Source: JAVBSC01 sp031547305 (GTDB lineage: Bacteria > Desulfobacterota > Desulfovibrionia > Desulfovibrionales > Desulfovibrionaceae). Taken from it: a stretch of 64,000 bases of DNA. Where the stretch lies: positions 6,770-70,769 of the forward strand of contig JAVBSC010000033.1 in assembly GCA_031547305.1 (NCBI GenBank), written 5' to 3'. Below the pieces are notes generated by a model. It searched no databases. It had not been told where the DNA came from and was given only the letters and a program-made list of their open reading frames with translations. Of the stretch, positions 37,186-46,057 are shown in pieces. The position numbers and the translations under genes are program-made. Numbering within the stretch: position 1 is the stretch's first letter; each line of letters opens with the position of its first letter.

Positions 37186-38268
37186 ATGACAAATCCTTAT
37201 ATAGGACTGCCGCCGGAAAATTACTGGCGTACAGCGGTTGCCCAGTCCACTACGCCAGTGCCGAAAAAACTGTACTCCAAAAAATGGGAAATTAAACACG
37301 ACGACAAGATAGCCACAGCCGGAAGCTGCTTTGCTCAACATATCGGCCAAAGATTGAAGCAAAGCGGTTTTTCCCTGCTGGATGCTGAGCCGGCGCCAGC
37401 TCCACACGTGCTTGATGTTAATGTTCAGAAACGTTTTGGGTATTCTACCTATTCAGCTAGGTATGGCAATATATATACAACAAGACAACTTCTCCAGCTT
37501 GCTCGCGAAACATTCGGAGAATTTATTCCGCATGATATAGTCTGGCAAGGACAGAATTGCAATTATTACGATGCCCTGAGACCAAATGTTGAACCAGACG
37601 GCCTGGAGTCTCCTGAGGAAGTCGCCGCGCACCGTAAGTATCACCTTAGTCGCGTGCGTGAACTATTTGAGCGTATGGATGTATTCATTTTCACCATGGG
37701 ATTGACAGAAGCATGGGAACACGGTTCGAAAGGCACTGTATATCCCACAGCCCCGGGGGTCATTGCGGGAGAGTATAATCCACAAGAATATATATTCAAA
37801 AATTATACCGCGGATGAAGTATACGCGGATTTCCTCGCTTTCCGCAATTTAATCCTCAAAACGCGCGCAAACGGAAATATGCCAAAATTTTTGTTGACGG
37901 TGTCGCCTGTTCCCCTCACAGCCACCGCCAGCGACAAACATGTTCTTGTGGCCACAATGCATTCGAAGAGTATTTTGCGTGCCGTCGCGGGAACACTGGC
38001 GAATTTGTTCCCAGACATTGATTATTTTCCTTCATTTGAGATTATTTGCAACCCTTGGGGACATGAATTGTTTTATGAAAAAAATCTGCGTTCAGTGACA
38101 AAACAAGGCGTCGATGCTGTCATGTGTGAATTTTTTAAAGAACACGCGCTCAAAAATGGCGCTCCTCCCCAATCTCTGAAATTGGCATCACAAGAAATGA
38201 TTGAAGATAATGTCATTTGCGAAGAAGCTATCCTGGAAGCCTTTGCCGATGAGGGAGGAAAGCGGTGA
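37186..38268 (+). CDS. GSCFA-domain protein
   Basis: 360 residues. The defining motif ATAGSCFAQHIGQRL lies near residue 44, followed by YGNIYTTRQL, TMGLTEAWEH and TVSPVPL, as in the GSCFA family, which is thought to be SGNH-hydrolase-like and occurs with polysaccharide genes. It may add or remove acyl groups on the glycan; the reaction is not established. ATG 37186 follows GAGGAG. The stop overlaps the next gene by GTGA. The DNA is AT-richer than the flanking genes. The 207 bases before it (36979-37185) hold no gene. Confidence 0.85.
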   Translation: MTNPYIGLPPENYWRTAVAQSTTPVPKKLYSKKWEIKHDDKIATAGSCFAQHIGQRLKQSGFSLLDAEPAPAPHVLDVNVQKRFGYSTYSARYGNIYTTRQLLQLARETFGEFIPHDIVWQGQNCNYYDALRPNVEPDGLESPEEVAAHRKYHLSRVRELFERMDVFIFTMGLTEAWEHGSKGTVYPTAPGVIAGEYNPQEYIFKNYTADEVYADFLAFRNLILKTRANGNMPKFLLTVSPVPLTATASDKHVLVATMHSKSILRAVAGTLANLFPDIDYFPSFEIICNPWGHELFYEKNLRSVTKQGVDAVMCEFFKEHALKNGAPPQSLKLASQEMIEDNVICEEAILEAFADEGGKR

Positions 38269-39755
38269 AAGTGCTTTTTGCCGGTAATTCACAGATGTCT
38301 TGCATAAAATTGGCATTTGACGCTTTTCCTGAAGTAATGAAAGATAGCTGCGTGTCTTTTTATATTGTTCCAGGCGGCCAGGGACCTCCATTTATCATTG
38401 AAAATAAAAAATTGAAAATTATCAGCCGTCATGTAAATATAAAATTTCCCCCTAGAGTAACCCCTGAAACCGCCAAAGATGCTCAAATTGATAGCTACGA
38501 TGCTATTATTGTAGGTGCGCTTGGGCACTATGACGGAGGATTCTGCTTTGGAAACCCTGTATTGCATTGTGGTATTTTACAAAAATATTTGCCTAAGCAC
38601 AATGAGCACAGCAATACTCCTATTTCTACTGTTCTATACAAAGAAATACTATATGCATACTTCTCCAAACAGCCAGGTTTTATCTTCTTGCGCGCCCTCA
38701 GAGAAAGTTTTACAGGAGTAATTATTGTCCACCCCTTTCCTGTGCCGTCTGAGGTCATGAAAACGCACCCGGAGTGGGCACTAAATAAAATGTACAACGA
38801 CCCGCTGGGTGCTCATGCTTTTTTTATGCAGTTGCGGGATGATTTTCTTGAAAAGGAATGCCGCGCAAACGAGGCAATTCTATTGCCGTATCCGCGGCCT
38901 GACTATCGAAAAAATCTTTTTGCTCCGGCTGATATAATGCATTCAAGCGACGGATTGCATCCTAAACCAGAATATGGCTTGATGGTCTTGCGGCAAATCG
39001 CTGAAACGCTGGCGGCATGCGATAGGACACCAGTAGCTGTGTCGACATATGAAACTGCTCGGAGGGAGGCATGCACCATCTGTGGTTCCACCTCTTTCAA
39101 GTCCGCCTGGAATGGCCGCCTGAACAACGGCGTCCCGCCGCGTTGCGCTCAGTGCCTTTCCTGCGAACGCCACCGCGTCTTCAGGCGCGCCTTTGACGAC
39201 ATGCCCCCCGCTTGGTTCAGCGACAAGAATCTGTTGCAATTCTTCAATGATCCATCAGTGCCGGCCGAGCGCTTCGGAAAGACTGAAACCAGTATTTTCA
39301 ATGGAACAAACCACCTCGATCTCCAGGCTATCGACCGCCCGGACGCGTTCTACGACTGGGTGGTCTGCAATTATGTTCTTGAGCTCGTCGCTGACGATCA
39401 AAAAGCCATGCGCGAACTGCTGCGAATCATCAGGCCCGGAGGAGTGCTCTTGTTCTCTTATCCCAGCCCCATCTACCGCGAAAAAACAAATGATTGGGGG
39501 TATCCTGACGAAAATCGCGCCCACCATTACCGCACATATGGCCGCGACGCCATCGCAACGCGCTTTGCGGATGCTTTTGCCGGCTGGTATGTATTGTCTT
39601 ATCAAAACGATGACCCAGTGACCAACACCCCGGACATATGCTATTTCGCCACCCGCGATCCGCTGAAATTCGCCGAACTCCGGGATCGCCAGAATTGGGA
39701 AGTCATAATATCGCAAGACTCAACTCCGCAGGCGCCAGCAAGTGACCACCTCTGA
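38265..39755 (+). CDS. SGNH/WcbI-like protein fused to a duplicated methyltransferase
   Basis: 496 residues. Residues 1-255 start VLFAGNSQMSCIKLAF and end with SSDGLHPKPEYG, a GxSQ...DxxH layout like SGNH hydrolases and WcbI-type capsule enzymes. Residues about 268-488 are copy 2 of the CxxC methyltransferase. In this copy two histidines of the motif CNHVLEHVADD are changed (CNYVLELVADD), hinting at weaker constraint. The last residues (TPQAPASDHL) differ from copy 1 and run into a foreign 3' remnant, so the end was formed by recombination. GTG 38265 has GGAGG upstream. Confidence 0.82.
   Translation: MKVLFAGNSQMSCIKLAFDAFPEVMKDSCVSFYIVPGGQGPPFIIENKKLKIISRHVNIKFPPRVTPETAKDAQIDSYDAIIVGALGHYDGGFCFGNPVLHCGILQKYLPKHNEHSNTPISTVLYKEILYAYFSKQPGFIFLRALRESFTGVIIVHPFPVPSEVMKTHPEWALNKMYNDPLGAHAFFMQLRDDFLEKECRANEAILLPYPRPDYRKNLFAPADIMHSSDGLHPKPEYGLMVLRQIAETLAACDRTPVAVSTYETARREACTICGSTSFKSAWNGRLNNGVPPRCAQCLSCERHRVFRRAFDDMPPAWFSDKNLLQFFNDPSVPAERFGKTETSIFNGTNHLDLQAIDRPDAFYDWVVCNYVLELVADDQKAMRELLRIIRPGGVLLFSYPSPIYREKTNDWGYPDENRAHHYRTYGRDAIATRFADAFAGWYVLSYQNDDPVTNTPDICYFATRDPLKFAELRDRQNWEVIISQDSTPQAPASDHL
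39066..39728 (+). repeat. Methyltransferase module, copy 2
   Basis: Second copy of 35410-36075, about 3.65 kb downstream in direct orientation. Direct copies at this spacing allow deletion of the GSCFA and SGNH genes, or their amplification, by homologous recombination. Confidence 0.9.
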
Positions 39756-39798
39756 CGTGGCCGTGGCCAAGGCCGGCGTGTCCGCTCTGGGTAAGTAG
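39736..39798 (+). pseudogene. 3' remnant of an unrelated GC-rich gene
   Basis: Just beyond the duplication breakpoint, and in a different frame from the upstream gene, 20 codons read QQVTTSDVAVAKAGVSALGK then TAG. Codon use is strongly GC-rich at third positions, like the chromosome backbone and unlike the island. It looks like the tail of a gene whose front was replaced by the island. A terminator follows. The parent gene is not recognised. Confidence 0.4.
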
Positions 39799-39833
39799 CC
39801 ATACTTTGGGACAACCCGTAACCTGATTGCGAA

Positions 39834-39871
39834 CGAAACCCGGATCCGGCTGGCGCCGGATCCGGGTTTCG
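39834..39871 (+). terminator. 17-bp perfect hairpin terminator
   Basis: CGAAACCCGGATCCGGC pairs with GCCGGATCCGGGTTTCG around a TGGC loop, followed by CGTTTG. It closes the polysaccharide island. No further gene lies between it and the GGDEF gene at 40005. Confidence 0.8.
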
Positions 39872-40004
39872 CGTTTGTCAGAGCGTGGCAACTTTAAGAC
39901 GCCCGGTTCAGCCTTTCTAATTGAGCCTCTCACATTTTCCATTATGCTTAAATAGAGTGACGCATACCCCATAATGCATAACCCCATATTCCAAGGGCGA
40001 AACC

Positions 40005-42224
40005 ATGCGGAACCATACATTCATTGCGGGCGTCATGCTCTTTGCGTTTCTCTCGAACGCGCCGGACGCGTTTGCGGAAACCCCTTCAGGCCATGCATAT
40101 TATGCGGAAATCCCCGGCGTAACGCGGGAAGAGGCGGAAGGCGTTGAGCGCCTGAAACGCGTGCGTCCTCAGGGGCTCACCTACGCAATGCTTTACTCCG
40201 ACTCCTCGTTTATTGAGGTTAACGGCGAAATCGGCGGCGTCACCCGGCTCTTCTGCAAGGAACTGAGCAAACTGTTCGGCATACCGGTTACGCCCAGGCT
40301 GGTTGAATGGAACACTCTGATAACCGGGCTGGACAATTACGATTTCGATTTGAGCGGAGAGCTGACGGCCACCCCGCAACGACGCGAGAAATACAGAATG
40401 AGCGCCCCGATGATGGAGAGGGTGTTTACGGTGTTTCACAGCACGGACCGGGAGGACCTGGACCTCATCAACAGCAAGATAACGTTGCGCTACGGCTTTT
40501 TCAAGGACAGCGTCACCTTTGAGCGGGTATCCGCCACTTCGGCCGTGCCGTTCGTATCCGTTTTTGTGGAAAATATCCGGGAAGCGGCGGAGGCTCTGCA
40601 AGACAACGCCATCGACGCCTTTATCAGCGAAGGCGAAATGGATTCCCTTTTTGAGGATTACGACGGCATTACCTACCAGGAATACTACCCTTTGCTCTAC
40701 ACCTCGGTCTCGCTGGCCTCGGCCAATCCAGACGTTTATCCGCTGATAGACGTTTTCCAGAAATATCTTGACCACGGCGGCATGAGCAGGGTGTCCGCAA
40801 TGCATGCGGAAGGCAAAGCCGAATATTTGCGGCACAAGTTTCTCCGGCAATTGAGCGAGGAAGAAAGGAAATATGTGGAGGAACACCTTGCGCCGGGCAG
40901 GGCAATCAAGTTGGCCGCGGAACACGACAATTACCCGGCCAGCTTTTACAACAAGCAGGAGCGGCGCTGGCAGGGGATCGCCCATGACATCATAGCGGCA
41001 ATCACGCACCTGACAGGCTTGCAGTTTGAAATAGTCAACACGCCGGATACGCCCTGGCTTTCGCTTCGGGAAACCCTGGAAAACGGCAAGGCGGCCATGG
41101 TTACGGAACTGATGCCTACAAGAAAAAGGCAGGGGCGCTTCCTGTGGCCCAGGGCTCCCTATATGACGGATAATTACGCGCTGCTCTCCCTCACAACCAC
41201 GCCCGACATCACTGTTCAGCAGGTTTTCGTGTCAAGGGTGGGGCTGATACGCGGAAGCTCCCATGAAGAGGCCTTTCACCAGATTTTTCCGGATCACGCC
41301 AATACAGTGGACTACGCCACATCTAGGGAGGCCTTCAACGCGATGGAAAACGGGGATGTGGACCTGGTCATGATGACCAAAAATCTGCTGCTCAGCGTAA
41401 CGCATTACAGTGAGCGTCCGGGATTCAAGGTGAATTTATCCCTGAACCTTCCCAGCGACTCCTATTTCGGGTTCAACGCCAAGGAATCCCTCTTGCGCGG
41501 CATAATGGACAAAGCGCAGAACATCGTGGACTGCGAGGCCATTGCCGAACAATGGCAAAGGAAAACCTTTGATTATGAAAAAAAGATCGCCCGGGCTAGA
41601 GTGTTTTATTTTATCAGCATATTCATACTGTTGCTGGCGGTGCTGGTACTGCTGCTGGCGCTTTCCCGCAAAAAAGAACGCCGGTCCAGCCGCCTCAGCA
41701 GGCTGGACCATCTTACACGGCTCCCGAACCGGCGGCATTTTGACGAACAAATGCACACGGAATGGAACAGGGCGATGAAAGAGCGCCTGAATCTGAGCCT
41801 GCTGACTGTTGACATTGATAACTTCAAACAGTTCAACGACACTTACGGGCATCAGCAGGGGGACGCCGTGCTGCACGCTGTGGCCAGGGTATTCGAGGGC
41901 ATGATGGTGCGCCGCTCAGACCTTGTGGCGCGTACTGGCGGGGAGGAATTCTCCGCGCTGCTGCCCAACACGGACCGTGACGGAGCCCTGCTGGTGGCGG
42001 AAAAAATGCGGACCGCCGTGGAGGCTGCCACAGTGAAAAACATTGAGGACGGGAAACCGCTTGCCGTTACTGTAAGCATCGGCCTGGCCAGCCTTAAGCC
42101 TGGTCCCGGCGACAGCATTGAGGGGCTGACGGCCTGTTCCGACCAGGCCTTGTACGCGGCGAAACAGAGCGGCCGCAACCGCGTGTGCGCGTGGCCCGCA
42201 TGCCCAGCCGCCAGAGCGGGATAA
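40005..42224 (+). CDS. Diguanylate cyclase with two periplasmic solute-binding sensor domains
   Basis: 739 residues. Signal peptide to about residue 24, then two tandem SBP_bac_3-like periplasmic domains (about 50-270 and 300-520), one membrane helix (VFYFISIFILLLAVLVLLLAL), and a C-terminal GGDEF domain. The active-site motif is GGEEF, which is normally active, and an RxxD inhibitory site (RRSD) lies exactly five residues before it, so product inhibition is expected. It makes cyclic di-GMP in response to an unknown amino-acid-like ligand. The PilZ protein at 3.5 kb is a possible reader. Confidence 0.92.
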   Translation: MRNHTFIAGVMLFAFLSNAPDAFAETPSGHAYYAEIPGVTREEAEGVERLKRVRPQGLTYAMLYSDSSFIEVNGEIGGVTRLFCKELSKLFGIPVTPRLVEWNTLITGLDNYDFDLSGELTATPQRREKYRMSAPMMERVFTVFHSTDREDLDLINSKITLRYGFFKDSVTFERVSATSAVPFVSVFVENIREAAEALQDNAIDAFISEGEMDSLFEDYDGITYQEYYPLLYTSVSLASANPDVYPLIDVFQKYLDHGGMSRVSAMHAEGKAEYLRHKFLRQLSEEERKYVEEHLAPGRAIKLAAEHDNYPASFYNKQERRWQGIAHDIIAAITHLTGLQFEIVNTPDTPWLSLRETLENGKAAMVTELMPTRKRQGRFLWPRAPYMTDNYALLSLTTTPDITVQQVFVSRVGLIRGSSHEEAFHQIFPDHANTVDYATSREAFNAMENGDVDLVMMTKNLLLSVTHYSERPGFKVNLSLNLPSDSYFGFNAKESLLRGIMDKAQNIVDCEAIAEQWQRKTFDYEKKIARARVFYFISIFILLLAVLVLLLALSRKKERRSSRLSRLDHLTRLPNRRHFDEQMHTEWNRAMKERLNLSLLTVDIDNFKQFNDTYGHQQGDAVLHAVARVFEGMMVRRSDLVARTGGEEFSALLPNTDRDGALLVAEKMRTAVEAATVKNIEDGKPLAVTVSIGLASLKPGPGDSIEGLTACSDQALYAAKQSGRNRVCAWPACPAARAG

Positions 42225-42252
42225 ACATTTTCAATGTCAATTTGTTCTGACG
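42224..42252. repeat. Short dispersed element, copy near the GGDEF gene
   Basis: AACATTTTCAATGTCAATTT then GTTCTGACG begins at the last base of the cyclase stop. A close match (AACATTTTCAATGTTAATCC then GCTCTAACG) lies at 59644, after dctM. Confidence 0.5.
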
Positions 42253-42294
42253 ACGTGACTTTTCCCTTGCTCGCCATCGCTCCGCCAAAATCAA

Positions 42295-42322
42295 ACGGGT
42301 TGCGTGTAAAAACGCAACCCGT
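42295..42322. terminator. Hairpin between convergent genes
   Basis: ACGGGTTGCGT (42295-42305) pairs with ACGCAACCCGT (42312-42322). It lies between the ends of the GGDEF gene and the sugar-binding protein gene and can serve both; no strong T-tract is present. Confidence 0.6.
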
Positions 42323-42451
42323 CGGATTGATGGCAAACCCCGCAAGGCCGGGTTTTGCAAGGCACGTCCGCTGTTTAGATTCCGCTTCAGCGCGGCTGGC
42401 TTTTACGCCGCGCGCGCCCGTGGATGGATGGCGGGCGCGCGGTCGTCCATA

Positions 42452-43717
42452 TTACTGCAGCGCGAGCGCGTCTACTATTTTGGGCTGGTAGGAATCCAGA
42501 ATCTGCTTGATCGGCCTGTCGGAGGAAATAATCTCCTGAATGGCGGTAGTGACGATCGTGCCCAGTTTCGCATAGTTCGGGCCGTAGCAGGGAGCCAGGG
42601 TATACGGCACCGCGTACCGCATGGTGCCCTGGCGACCTTTGTCCTCAAAGCAGCCCGGAGCCAGTTCCTTGTAGTTGCTCACAGGGGGCAAAAAGCCAGC
42701 CGGGTCCAGGTACTTGGTCAGGGCGGACTGGCTGGCGGTGAGATATTCCACAAACTTCGCCGCGGCTTCCTTGTGCTTGGTGGCCCGGAGCACCACAAGA
42801 GTATGGGCGTGCGGCGACGAGACGCGCTTGCCGGAGGGACCGAGAGGCATGGGGGCCACGCCCCAGGTTTCCTCATATTCCTGGTCGGTCATGGTCTTGT
42901 TGAAGGCCTTCATAAAGCCGCGATGCTGGACGTTGTCAACGGCGAAAAGCAGCCGGCCCTGGGCGGCCATGGGGCGGAATTCGCCGTATCTTTTGCCGGG
43001 CAGGGTGTAGCCCTCCTTGATCATCCGGCGTTCCCACTCCCCAAACTGCGCCATGGCCGGGCTGTTGAACTTGGATGTCTTGCCGTCCAGCACTTTATAT
43101 TCAAACAAGTTCATAAAGTTCCACTGATGGTCGAAGCCCACGGAGCGGATCGTTGTGTCCAACTGGAATCCTATAAGATCCTTGATCTCCGCCTTGCCCT
43201 TTTTCATCATGGCTTCCATTTCCTCAAGCGTCTTGGGAGGGGCGTCATAGCCGAGCTGCTTGAGCAGCTTTTTGTTGTAGAAGAAGGTGATGGAGTTGGG
43301 GGCAAAGACAATCCCGGCGTGTTTTCCATTATAGAGAACCAGATCGTAAAACTCCTTGACCAGGCTGTCGGTGAACTTCTTGTCGAATATTTCCTCGGCC
43401 GAGTATACGGCGCCTGTGGATTGCAGCACCACGGCGTCGCCGTCCTGCACCTGGGCCACGTCCGGCGCGTTGCTGGCCAGGTTGGCCATGACCAGCTGGT
43501 TGCGGATGTTATCCACCGACATGCCGATATTTTTGATTTTAATGCCGGGATTGTCCTTTTCAAAGTCTTCTATGACTTTGTAAATGGACTTCATGGATTC
43601 GTCGGTCGTGGAAAAGTTCAGGAAGCTGAGTTCAATGGGGGCGTCAGCCGCCAAAGCCCGAACGCTCATGCCGCAGACCATGAACAAGGCCAGAACCAGA
43701 GAGAACAATTTACGCAT
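42452..43717 (-). CDS. ABC transporter sugar-binding protein (family 1), orphan
   Basis: 421 residues. Clear signal peptide (MRKLFSLVLALFMVCGMSVRALA) and the family 1 layout: IELSFLNFSTTDESMKSIYKVIEDFEKDNPGI, ANLASNAPDVAQVQDGD, and late LDPAGFLPPVSNYKEL. It binds a sugar or oligosaccharide in the periplasm. GAGGAAACACC precedes the ATG. It lies 78 bases downstream of the GH31 gene on the same strand and is followed by a hairpin. No membrane permease or ATPase is adjacent, so its transporter must be elsewhere or lost. Confidence 0.9.
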   Translation of the reverse strand: MRKLFSLVLALFMVCGMSVRALAADAPIELSFLNFSTTDESMKSIYKVIEDFEKDNPGIKIKNIGMSVDNIRNQLVMANLASNAPDVAQVQDGDAVVLQSTGAVYSAEEIFDKKFTDSLVKEFYDLVLYNGKHAGIVFAPNSITFFYNKKLLKQLGYDAPPKTLEEMEAMMKKGKAEIKDLIGFQLDTTIRSVGFDHQWNFMNLFEYKVLDGKTSKFNSPAMAQFGEWERRMIKEGYTLPGKRYGEFRPMAAQGRLLFAVDNVQHRGFMKAFNKTMTDQEYEETWGVAPMPLGPSGKRVSSPHAHTLVVLRATKHKEAAAKFVEYLTASQSALTKYLDPAGFLPPVSNYKELAPGCFEDKGRQGTMRYAVPYTLAPCYGPNYAKLGTIVTTAIQEIISSDRPIKQILDSYQPKIVDALALQ

Positions 43718-43795
43718 GGTGTTTCCTCACAAATTGTTGACTTGATGGATTTGCTGATAAATCGGGCCATTTTGACAATACAAGACAAAAATATC

Positions 43796-45907
43796 TCACT
43801 TGGTCCAGACATCCGGCGCCAGGATCTTCTTGCCAACAAGCGCGCAAGAGCAAACCGGACCATAGGGGACATGCCCGGCCAGGCGGTTTTTCTCCGTAAG
43901 CTCACCGGTATGCCGCACCACAGGCCCCACGGGCATAAGGGTCCCCTCGCGCACGTAAACGGGCATGCGATCCAGCGGCACAGTCTCTTCAACGGTCACG
44001 CCGCCATCGCGGGGCGCGCCGGTCCAGAAATCGCGCCACAGCCCAAGCGGCAGGCGGTAGCGGACCCGCCCGCCGGGCCGCAGCACCGGGGCCGCGAATA
44101 TCGAGTCCCCCAGCATGTACTGCGTTTCAAAGCTCCACAAGGCGGCTTCGCCGGGAAAGGCCAGAGCCATGGAACGCATCACCGGCAGGCCGCTTTGGGC
44201 AGCGGCGGCGCAGCATTCCTGAAGGTATGGAATGAGGCGGTAGCGCAAGCCTATCATGGCCCGGCAGACTTTTTCCGCTTCCGGCCCGTAAGCCCACGGC
44301 TCGCGCGGGCCGATGCCGTGATAGCGCATATGCGAGCAAAACACCGCCGCCTGGGTCCAGCGGCTGAACAGCTCCGGATCCGGCTGGTCGCCGTAAAATC
44401 CGCCTATGTCAGTTGAATAATACGGGCAACCGCTCATACCCCAAGACAGGCCGCCCAGAATCGCGGCCGTAAGGGCGTGCCAGGTGGAGCCGGTGTCGCC
44501 GGCCCACTGCATGGGCGCGCGCTGGCTGCCCGCCCAGCCGGAGCGCGACCAGTTCAGGGCGTTAGCGCCGTGGTACTCGCGCGAGGCCTCATAAACGCAC
44601 AGGTTGTATAACAGGGAGTAGATGTTGTGCAGGCGCCCGCCGTCGTCGCCGTTAAAGGCGCGCATATCCTCAAGCACCTGCTCGCCGAAGTCGGATTTTA
44701 TGGCGTCCACGCCCTGCTCAAAAATCCGGCGGTGCTCATTTTTCCAAAACTCGTAGGCTTCCGGATTGGTAAAGTCGATCAGGCCGCTGGGCGGCAATTG
44801 GGTGAGCACTTCGCCAAAGGGGGTCGGATCGAACTCGTAGCGGTAGGGTTTGCCAGCCGCATCAAGCAAAAAATATCCTTTATCCGCGTATTCCTGATAA
44901 CGCGGGTGGTTGACCGAAACCAGCGGGTATTCCCAGACGCAGATTTTGTAACCCAAGGCCTTGAGCTTGGCGCAAAAGGCCTTGGGGTCGGCATAGCGAG
45001 AGGGATCCCAGTAGAAATGAAAACGGGTGTCCGTATCCTGCCAGGCCCGGCCGTCAATGGTGATCACATCGCAGGGAATGTCCTTTTCGCGCATGATTGA
45101 AGCCGCGGCCAGCGTTTCGTCCGGGGTGCGGTAATAGGCCTTGGAAAGCCACAGGCCCAGGCTCCAGAGCGGAGCCGGCTCCGAACGGCCGGTAAGCGCG
45201 GTGTAGCGTTCCAGTATGCCGGCCGGGGATTCCGCCGCAATAAAGAAAATATCCAGCTTTTTATCCGGCACGTCCAGACACAGGCTGTGGTTGGACCATT
45301 CAGGATAACCCACGCCAACGCGCAGGCGGGACGAGGTGTTTACAAACACCCCCCAGCCGCCCGGGCTCCAGAGGAAGGGGCAGTTCTTATAGGCCGCCGC
45401 GCTGTTCGCGCCCAAGGCGTCCTCATTCCACAAGTCCATGAGCAGGCCGCGCCGGTTCAACTGGCCGAATTTTTCGCCGCCGCCGTAAACCGGGTGGTCA
45501 AAAGGAAGCCCCAGGGTCACAAACCAACCCTGCTTCGTTCTGGCCAGCGGGGGCAACCGAAAGCGCCGCACAAAATGAGCATCCTGGGTCACCGGCAAAA
45601 CCTCTCCGCCCGGTCCGGACAGGCTGAAGGTCATATGCTCTCCCCTGCCAACGGCCAGACTGTATTCCCCGGCCCGGCAAATATAAGCGGCGGCGGTTTC
45701 TCCCACAGCGATCGCGGAGCATTCTTCCCGGCCGACCACCATCGGATAATCCGGCAGGGAAAAATCCCCCAGGGTCGCCCGGAAAACCCCCGGACCATGG
45801 GCGATTATTTGTACTTCACCAGCATCGCCTTCAAAAACAGCCCTGTTGCCTGAAACGCTTTTAAGCCTGGCGCCTCCCAGGCCGGCCAGCTTGTCCGGAA
45901 AAAACAT
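43796..45907 (-). CDS. Glycoside hydrolase family 31 (alpha-xylosidase/alpha-glucosidase type)
   Basis: 703 residues from ATG 45907, which has GGGAG 5 bases upstream; an in-frame GTG two codons earlier is less well placed. No signal peptide, so cytoplasmic. Catalytic features of GH31 are visible: the nucleophile Asp in AIKSDFGEQ and the likely acid/base in WAGDTGSTW, plus PPLWSLGLWLSK. The arrangement is nearest to YicI-like alpha-xylosidases, but substrate cannot be fixed. The following sugar-binding protein and the divergent LysR regulator suggest a small uptake-and-cleavage unit. Confidence 0.9.
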   Translation of the reverse strand: MFFPDKLAGLGGARLKSVSGNRAVFEGDAGEVQIIAHGPGVFRATLGDFSLPDYPMVVGREECSAIAVGETAAAYICRAGEYSLAVGRGEHMTFSLSGPGGEVLPVTQDAHFVRRFRLPPLARTKQGWFVTLGLPFDHPVYGGGEKFGQLNRRGLLMDLWNEDALGANSAAAYKNCPFLWSPGGWGVFVNTSSRLRVGVGYPEWSNHSLCLDVPDKKLDIFFIAAESPAGILERYTALTGRSEPAPLWSLGLWLSKAYYRTPDETLAAASIMREKDIPCDVITIDGRAWQDTDTRFHFYWDPSRYADPKAFCAKLKALGYKICVWEYPLVSVNHPRYQEYADKGYFLLDAAGKPYRYEFDPTPFGEVLTQLPPSGLIDFTNPEAYEFWKNEHRRIFEQGVDAIKSDFGEQVLEDMRAFNGDDGGRLHNIYSLLYNLCVYEASREYHGANALNWSRSGWAGSQRAPMQWAGDTGSTWHALTAAILGGLSWGMSGCPYYSTDIGGFYGDQPDPELFSRWTQAAVFCSHMRYHGIGPREPWAYGPEAEKVCRAMIGLRYRLIPYLQECCAAAAQSGLPVMRSMALAFPGEAALWSFETQYMLGDSIFAAPVLRPGGRVRYRLPLGLWRDFWTGAPRDGGVTVEETVPLDRMPVYVREGTLMPVGPVVRHTGELTEKNRLAGHVPYGPVCSCALVGKKILAPDVWTK

Positions 45908-46057
45908 ATCCACTCCCAGCGTTAAAACGTGATACTCAAAACCAGCTTATGGTGGTACAAAAAAGACGCGCTTCAGGCAAAGCAATAATTTCCATGCCGT
46001 ATGCAAATTATTGTTGGCCTGTACTTCCGGCGGCGGTAAGGCTACAAGGGACTAAGC

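Noticed and set aside
42428..44416. 662-codon plus-strand open frame
   Set aside because: It lies antisense to the sugar-binding protein and GH31 genes, which have signal peptide, catalytic motifs and ribosome sites; the antisense translation has no domain character.
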